NCBI GenBank assembly: GCA_024762735.1
Contig: JANTGU010000035.1
Location: 1 to 12,098, forward strand
Source of the DNA: Bacteroidales bacterium
Lineage (GTDB): Bacteria; Bacteroidota; Bacteroidia; Bacteroidales; F082
Direction of reading: 5' to 3'
DNA: 12,098 bases
The position numbers and the translations under genes are program-made. This document shows positions 7,358 through 12,098 of the stretch, piece by piece; the stretch's first letter is position 1; every line of letters begins with the position of its first letter. The notes beneath the pieces were generated by a model, which searched no databases, was not told the DNA's origin, and worked only from the letters and a program-made list of their open reading frames with translations.

Positions 7358-8475
7358 ACATATTAATTGCCTGCGATAAATTTAAAGGTAGTTTAAGTGC
7401 TCTCGATGCCGGTAAGGCAATTAAACAAGGGGTGCTTCAAGTAGCACCTGATGCCCATGTTACCATACTCCCCATGGCTGATGGCGGTGAAGGTAGTTTG
7501 GAAGCAATTGAAAACAAACTCTCTTTTGAACGAATAAATTGTACCACTAACGACCCTCTTTTTCGTCCGATTGAAAGCTGGTATGGTTTACAAGGTAAGA
7601 CTGCCTATATTGAAATGTCACTAACATCAGGGCTGATGTTATTGCAGAAAAACGAGCAAAGTGCCGCGCTAACAAGCAGCATTGGAACAGGTGAGCTAAT
7701 AGCAGATGCGCTCGAAAAAGGGGCTAAAGAAATATTTTTGTTTGTAGGCGGAAGCGCCACCAACGATGCGGGAATAGGTATGGCTCATGCACTTGGATAT
7801 CGTTTTTTAAATAAAAAAAATGAAACGCTTTTGCCAATTGGCAAAGCATTGAAAGAAATAACCGATATAAAAGGAGATCCCCACCCTCTTATTGATAAAA
7901 CCAGGTTCATTTTGGTAACCGATGTAAACAATCCGTTATTTGGTTATCAAGGGGCGGCACAGGTTTTTGCCCGTCAAAAAGGAGCAACAAAAAAAGAAAT
8001 TGAGTTACTCGAACAGGGTTTGGTAAACTTTAACAAAATGGTAAAATTAAAGTTTGGTAAAAATGTTGGAGCTATAGAAGGTGCTGGAGCTGCCGGTGGT
8101 TTGGGTGCAGGAGCCATGGTCTTTTTAAATGCAATTAAAAAAAATGGAACCGAAAGCATTATGGAAATGCTCGGTTTTGATGACTATTTAAAAAGGGCTG
8201 ATTTTGTTATTTCGGGAGAGGGAAAATTTGATTTACAAACCCTGGAAGGAAAAGTGATAAAGGGAGTAGCTGATAAATGCAGCAGCACAAACACGCCTCT
8301 TGGCATTGCCTGTGGTGTTTCTGATTTATCAGATGAGGAGCTTAAATTACTCCCTGCTGTTCTGGCTGTTGAACCTATAGTCAATAAAGAGGTTACCATG
8401 GATGATGCTCTGCAAAACGCTTATCAGCTGCTTGTAAATAGAGGAGAAACTTTGATGAAAAAACTACTTCGGTAA
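7354..8475 (+). CDS. Glycerate 2-kinase, GarK/GlxK family
   Basis: A 373-residue cytoplasmic kinase that phosphorylates D-glycerate with ATP, in this family to 2-phosphoglycerate, which enters glycolysis at enolase. Family motifs, numbered from 7354, are DKFKGSLSA at 8-16, PMADGGEGSLEA at 40-51, GGSATNDAGIGMA at 132-144, TDVNNPLFG at 189-197, GAGAAGGLGAGA at 243-254 and SGEGKFDLQTLEGK at 287-300. Length is normal. The frame also opens at 7339, but that adds MVKKA before the family N-terminus (MNILIACDKFKGS), whereas 7354 gives an ATGA overlap with the phosphorylase stop, a sign of coupled translation. Its place right after a glycerate-releasing phosphorylase is the strongest context clue to the pathway. 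Its stop codon lies within a weak inverted repeat. Confidence 0.93.
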   Translation: MNILIACDKFKGSLSALDAGKAIKQGVLQVAPDAHVTILPMADGGEGSLEAIENKLSFERINCTTNDPLFRPIESWYGLQGKTAYIEMSLTSGLMLLQKNEQSAALTSSIGTGELIADALEKGAKEIFLFVGGSATNDAGIGMAHALGYRFLNKKNETLLPIGKALKEITDIKGDPHPLIDKTRFILVTDVNNPLFGYQGAAQVFARQKGATKKEIELLEQGLVNFNKMVKLKFGKNVGAIEGAGAAGGLGAGAMVFLNAIKKNGTESIMEMLGFDDYLKRADFVISGEGKFDLQTLEGKVIKGVADKCSSTNTPLGIACGVSDLSDEELKLLPAVLAVEPIVNKEVTMDDALQNAYQLLVNRGETLMKKLLR

Positions 8476-8504
8476 AATAGCAGGCCAGGGACTCGCTACT
8501 TTAC
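8472..8504. terminator. Weak inverted repeat between convergent genes
   Basis: Arms GTAAAATAGC (8472-8481) and GCTACTTTAC (8495-8504) pair at nine of ten positions around a 13-base loop, spanning the glycerate kinase stop codon and most of the 47-base convergent gap (8476-8522). No T-tract follows directly on either strand. A run of six T on the minus strand lies about 10 bases beyond the stem. It could slow or end transcription from both sides, but it is not a classical intrinsic terminator. Confidence 0.3.
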
Positions 8505-8522
8505 TAGGAGACGGTTTCATTT

Positions 8523-11500
8523 TTACCTTATTACCGTCACATTACCCTTGTACGAGATAACCCGTTTTTTGTAATCAGTACCATCAATTTTATAGACGTA
8601 GGTTCCGGCGGGCACCTCTTGTCCGTTCATGTCGGTGCCATCCCACGCATCTTCAAAATTATGGCTGCTCCACACCTGTTGTCCGTAACGGTTGAAAATG
8701 TAAATATTATAGTCGTCCATGGCAGTGCCCTTGATGGTAAAAACCCTGTTTTCAGCAATGGCACTTCCGGGAGCAAACGCCGAGGGGATGTAAAGTACCA
8801 CGAACTCAGTAATGCTCACCATTTTGGTGATGGTATCGGGACACGACTTGTCGGTAGTAACCAGAAGGGTAACCATGTAATCGCCGGCCTTACCATAAGT
8901 GTGCTCGGGGTCTTGCTCCGAACTGTTGTCGCCATCACCAAAATCCCAATCGTAGGCGCCGATGCCATCAACACTTACGGTGGAATCGATAAAAACAATA
9001 ACAGGGTTATCCATGGTGGTTATCCACGGGTCAGCTGCAAAATTGGCCTTCGGGTTGGCATTCACAACAATAAAATCGGGTTTGGTAACTTCGGCAAAGC
9101 ACCTATCGGTATTTGATACTTTTAAGGTAACCGGGTATTTTCCATAGGACTGGTAAACATGCGATGGGGAGATATTTACCGATGTGGATCCATCGCCAAA
9201 CTGCCATTGATAGGTTGCCCCTGCAAGGATATCCTGCGATTCATCAGAAAACTGTACTTCCAGCGGTTCACATCCTTCCACCGGGGAAGCACTAAAATCG
9301 GGATTTGGAAGCGGATCGACCGTTAAAACCATGCTACTATCCGACGAACACACATGTCCCGTGGGTGTTGGATAGGTTAGATCTATGTGCAGGTTAACAT
9401 TGTAGTCGCCCGGTGTGGAATATTGATGAATGGTGTGAGGTTGATCATCCGTATTGCCATCACCAAACTGCCATCCAAAGGTTTTGTTGTTAAGGTCATC
9501 GAGGTAATCGAAGCTTATGTCGGTATTGGTGCAAGCATGGTCGGGCGGGTCGATAGCAAAAGCCGAAGTAGGGTTGGCATGGACTGTAAAACTGGCGCTG
9601 GCGCTGTTGGTGCAGTAAAAGTATTGCGACTCCGAAACCGTGTTTAACGTGTAGTTGTAACTGCCGGGGGTGTTGTAATCAGATTGACCGAAGGTGATGT
9701 TTTGGTTGTTTCCTACCACGTCGGAACCACTGAGCCAGGTATAGGAAACCGTGGAGGAGTTGCTTCCATTGGATTCTAAAGTGATGTTCTCCCCAAAGCA
9801 AATTTCATCTTTAGGATTATAGGTAATCTGAGGTTCGTAAGTATCGACAAACACCGTCATTTCGGCAGTTTGTTTTTCACCGCAGTTATCCTCGATAAAA
9901 AGTTTGTACACAATTTGCGATTGTCCCAACGGGTAGTTGTTGTCATAAGTAGTTTGGTCTTCACCCACCAATACTGAATCCACAGCTGTGTCAAACCGGT
10001 ACCACTTGTACCAATGTGCCGGCGTTCCTGTTGTTAATTCTATCTCTTCTCCTTTACAAACGCCAATATTCTCCAGCACCAAACTCGATTGGTTTACCGT
10101 AAAAACAGAATCGGCAGTACCCCCGCAAACATCGGTAGCCGTGTAGCCACAAGTCCAAACAGCATCGCCCACCTCGGTATCGTAAACCACGGTGATGGAG
10201 TCGCCATCCTGATTACCCAGGGGGATAACAGGTGGAGGATCGGATCGTTCCCACACCACATGATTGATACCATAGCCCGGCATATCGGTCGGATTGGGCA
10301 TAATGGTTTCAACGGGTACCGTACCCTCTTGTCCGGGACCACAAAGGAAAACAGATTGTATTTTTTTTAAAATGATGGGCTTGTTAACAATTTTTACCTG
10401 TGTTGACGACTCGTTTAAGCAACGGTCGTTGACCGTTACCGGAACATAATCGGGGCTGGCGTTCACCGTGTACGAGTAAACAGGCTCAGGCGGAACAGGG
10501 CCATCAGGCCAAATATAATAAAGCGGTTTTACCCCTCCATGCGTTAACGCGTTGCCGGCAGCACTATCCACCCGCAAGTCGATGGTTTCTTTACAGTAAG
10601 CCTCATACTGTTTATAACCGGGTGTTGGTTCAAAATCGAACACGATGGGGCTGTTATCAATCAACTCCAGGTTAATTCTTCCGGAAAAGGCTCCCCCGAA
10701 AGGGTTATCAAACTCGCAAGGATTAGCCGGATAACTAAATTTACAGCTTTTTACCTGTTCAAACGACAGGTCATGCGCCACCAGACGAATGGTTTTAACG
10801 GTTTCGGTGGGACCAAAATAGAGCGTATCAATGGTTAAAGTATCATTACTATGGGTGGTGTCAATTACATAAACCAGGTTTCTGCAATTGTTATCAATGG
10901 TAAAGGGAATAGGATAAATGGTATCGGTTCCGCCCGGGGGGAAATCAAGCTGAAAAGTCAGAAATAGCTCGTTGCATCCCGTGGTGGATCCTTGTGTAGG
11001 TTCAATAAGCTTACCTTCAAGCCCCAGGCCTTTCCACTCTTTTTTGGTAACTTTCCAACCCGGTTTTGACCGTCCTCCTCTTAAGGCACCTTTTTTCAGA
11101 AACACCGAAGAGTTAACATAGAACCCGGGGTCTTCGCCCGGGAAGTGATACAAGTAGTCTTCGATGGCAATTTTTATTTTTTTACGCGAACAACGGGTAA
11201 CCTTTTTCTCAACCTTCAAGGTTCGTAACTCACCTTTAGCATGGGGAGGCGGAGGGTCGGCATTGGGCGAAACGGAAGTGTAACCATCAAACTCGAACCC
11301 GGGTCCTGCCCCCAACGGTGGCGGGTTGACGTGAAAAAATGAGCTGTTGTTGTCCTTGTTCAAGGTAGCGGCACAAAGCGGCAAATCAACCGTGCCCTGG
11401 GGTGAATCAAAAGGGACTTTGTTAAGGGGTACCAATGTTGAATCCGGGGCTCCTGCACCGGCAATAAAGATACCGAAAAAGTCATTCATTTTATCAATCG

Positions 11501-12089
11501 ACCACTGGCCTGCATTGGTAAGATCGGCATCGTATTGCGGGTTGTCGAAAGGATACTCATCGGAGGCAAAGATGTATTCAATGGAAATAACGGTATCATA
11601 AGCCTGGTAAGCAAACTCGATGTAGGCCGCGTCGCCGGTATGGATAGACATCGTGGGAGAGGTATCCTGATCAAGCATTTTAAACAGATCCACATACATT
11701 TTAAACAAAGAGGTGTCGCCGGGAGTACCAAAAGCAATCTGGTCGGCATATCCCGAAGTATTATGATCGGTTTCGAGAAGCTCAAGATCGCCTGTTGAAA
11801 GCCCCAAACCGGTGTCCCAACCATTTTCCGACCAGTTGCCATCGCCATTCCAAAAGCGGGCAAAAGCGCGCGGGTCGCCAACATATTTGATGCTGCTGGT
11901 ATCGATCATACCTCCTCCAAAATGGAGAATATTTAAAACCCAACTTCTCACGCTGTCGATATTGGCAACGGCAGGATCGCCACCATCACTCGGAATTGCT
12001 TTAAACTTTAAGAAATCTCTGTTTTGAGCTGATGCAAAAAAAGTTGCCAACAACAACACCATAAAAATAAAAAGCTTTTTTTGCCTCAT
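8523..12089 (-). CDS. Secreted choice-of-anchor L / PKD surface protein with type B T9SS C-terminal domain
   Basis: A 1188-residue secreted cell-surface protein, probably adhesive or structural. A signal peptide spans residues 1-21 (ending FFASA before Q22). A choice-of-anchor L domain covers about 44-335 (FASDEYPFDNP at 174-184, NDFFGIFIAG at 202-211, NSSVFLKKGA at 326-335). A cysteine-containing Ig-like middle region runs to about 840 with no family I can name. Three PKD domains follow at about 840-927, 928-1013 and 1014-1095, each with a WxFGDG core. The last 93 residues form the gliding-motility-associated CHU_C domain (YIPSAFAPGS, NIYIFNRYGQQVW, WDGTDMNGQEVPAGTYVY), the type B signal for export by the type IX system. 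No catalytic motif is seen. An in-frame TAG lies three codons upstream of the ATG, so the start is fixed. It is convergent with the catabolic operon and probably unrelated to it; PorP/SprF-like partners are not in the window. Confidence 0.9.
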   Translation of the reverse strand: MRQKKLFIFMVLLLATFFASAQNRDFLKFKAIPSDGGDPAVANIDSVRSWVLNILHFGGGMIDTSSIKYVGDPRAFARFWNGDGNWSENGWDTGLGLSTGDLELLETDHNTSGYADQIAFGTPGDTSLFKMYVDLFKMLDQDTSPTMSIHTGDAAYIEFAYQAYDTVISIEYIFASDEYPFDNPQYDADLTNAGQWSIDKMNDFFGIFIAGAGAPDSTLVPLNKVPFDSPQGTVDLPLCAATLNKDNNSSFFHVNPPPLGAGPGFEFDGYTSVSPNADPPPPHAKGELRTLKVEKKVTRCSRKKIKIAIEDYLYHFPGEDPGFYVNSSVFLKKGALRGGRSKPGWKVTKKEWKGLGLEGKLIEPTQGSTTGCNELFLTFQLDFPPGGTDTIYPIPFTIDNNCRNLVYVIDTTHSNDTLTIDTLYFGPTETVKTIRLVAHDLSFEQVKSCKFSYPANPCEFDNPFGGAFSGRINLELIDNSPIVFDFEPTPGYKQYEAYCKETIDLRVDSAAGNALTHGGVKPLYYIWPDGPVPPEPVYSYTVNASPDYVPVTVNDRCLNESSTQVKIVNKPIILKKIQSVFLCGPGQEGTVPVETIMPNPTDMPGYGINHVVWERSDPPPVIPLGNQDGDSITVVYDTEVGDAVWTCGYTATDVCGGTADSVFTVNQSSLVLENIGVCKGEEIELTTGTPAHWYKWYRFDTAVDSVLVGEDQTTYDNNYPLGQSQIVYKLFIEDNCGEKQTAEMTVFVDTYEPQITYNPKDEICFGENITLESNGSNSSTVSYTWLSGSDVVGNNQNITFGQSDYNTPGSYNYTLNTVSESQYFYCTNSASASFTVHANPTSAFAIDPPDHACTNTDISFDYLDDLNNKTFGWQFGDGNTDDQPHTIHQYSTPGDYNVNLHIDLTYPTPTGHVCSSDSSMVLTVDPLPNPDFSASPVEGCEPLEVQFSDESQDILAGATYQWQFGDGSTSVNISPSHVYQSYGKYPVTLKVSNTDRCFAEVTKPDFIVVNANPKANFAADPWITTMDNPVIVFIDSTVSVDGIGAYDWDFGDGDNSSEQDPEHTYGKAGDYMVTLLVTTDKSCPDTITKMVSITEFVVLYIPSAFAPGSAIAENRVFTIKGTAMDDYNIYIFNRYGQQVWSSHNFEDAWDGTDMNGQEVPAGTYVYKIDGTDYKKRVISYKGNVTVIR
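8526..8804 (-). other. CHU_C type IX secretion C-terminal domain
   Basis: The last 93 residues of the surface protein match the gliding-motility-associated C-terminal domain: an opening IPSAFAPGS (the family usually shows IPNAFTPNGDG), an FNRYGQQVW segment, a WDGTDMNGQEVPAGTYVY segment and a closing KGNVTVIR. It is the export and attachment signal for type B cargo of the type IX secretion system, found only in Bacteroidota. This is the best single taxonomic clue in the window. Confidence 0.88.
8805..9572 (-). repeat. Three tandem PKD-domain repeats within the surface protein
   Basis: This segment encodes residues 840-1095 of the surface protein as three diverged units of 82-88 residues. Each carries the PKD core: GWQFGDG in the first, QWQFGDG in the second, DWDFGDG in the third, followed about ten residues later by an H-x-Y motif and then GDY or GKY. 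Such repeats act as rigid extracellular spacers. The units are too diverged at DNA level for recent duplication to be obvious by eye. Confidence 0.85.
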
Positions 12090-12098
12090 AATGATCTA

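Larger units (their letters stand above)
2812..8475 (+). other. Putative four-gene glucosylglycerate catabolic operon
   Basis: Four same-strand genes follow one another with gaps of 5 bases (4087-4091), 5 bases (5670-5674) and a 4-base overlap (7354-7357), so one transcript is very likely. Their products are a GH63 glycosylglycerate hydrolase-like enzyme, a sodium:solute symporter, a GH13_18 phosphorylase and a glycerate kinase. All three enzymes converge on D-glycerate: two would release it and one would phosphorylate it. Known GH13_18 glucosylglycerate phosphorylase and GH63 glucosylglycerate hydrolase families support this. The pathway is an inference from families plus order. No regulator gene is visible in the window. 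Confidence 0.75.

Noticed and set aside
8619..9116. A 165-codon plus-strand open frame opposite the surface-protein gene
   Set aside because: It lies wholly antisense to the PKD and CHU_C coding region, whose protein domains are unambiguous. Its translation shows no family motif, and it is explained by the composition of the real gene.
11486..11884. A 132-codon minus-strand open frame in another frame of the surface-protein gene
   Set aside because: It overlaps the choice-of-anchor L coding region, whose frame is supported by FASDEYP and NDFFGIF motifs. The alternative translation is low-complexity (Leu, Pro, Thr) with no recognisable domain.

Overview
The window looks like chromosome from a member of the Bacteroidota, probably a marine or sediment type. 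Three things point there: a TonB-dependent receptor with an N-terminal carboxypeptidase-regulatory-like domain, a very large secreted protein with a choice-of-anchor L domain, PKD repeats and a gliding-motility (type B, type IX secretion) C-terminal domain, and AT-rich gene starts without clear Shine-Dalgarno sequences. Genus cannot be read from the sequence.

Layout. Positions 1-137 are an AT-rich leader with two small inverted repeats. Positions 138-2750 (+) encode an outer-membrane TonB-dependent receptor, closed by a strong intrinsic terminator at 2765-2803. Positions 2812-8475 (+) hold four tightly packed genes (gaps of 5 and 5 bases, then a 4-base ATGA overlap): a GH63 glucosylglycerate/mannosylglycerate hydrolase-like enzyme, a sodium:solute symporter, a GH13_18 phosphorylase resembling glucosylglycerate phosphorylase (E. 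coli YcjM type), and a GarK/GlxK-type glycerate 2-kinase. A 47-base gap separates this set from a convergent gene at 8523-12089 (-), the 1188-residue secreted surface protein. There is no gene-free stretch over 300 bases, and I see no RNA gene, mobile element or CRISPR array.

How the genes fit together. The four-gene set reads as a complete catabolic route for the compatible solute glucosylglycerate (possibly also mannosylglycerate). The symporter would bring the solute across the inner membrane. The phosphorylase would give glucose 1-phosphate plus D-glycerate, or the hydrolase would give free hexose plus D-glycerate. The kinase would turn glycerate into 2-phosphoglycerate for lower glycolysis. 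The receptor upstream could be the outer-membrane gate, but the terminator between them makes that link uncertain. This assignment rests on family recognition and gene order. The unusual points are a hydrolase and a phosphorylase for apparently the same substrate in one operon, and an SSS-type transporter with them. The minus-strand surface protein is probably unrelated.

Two starts were moved from the longest reading frame: the GH63 start to 2812, because the upstream ATG at 2782 lies in the terminator loop, and the glycerate kinase start to 7354, because the family N-terminus begins there and overlaps the previous stop as ATGA.
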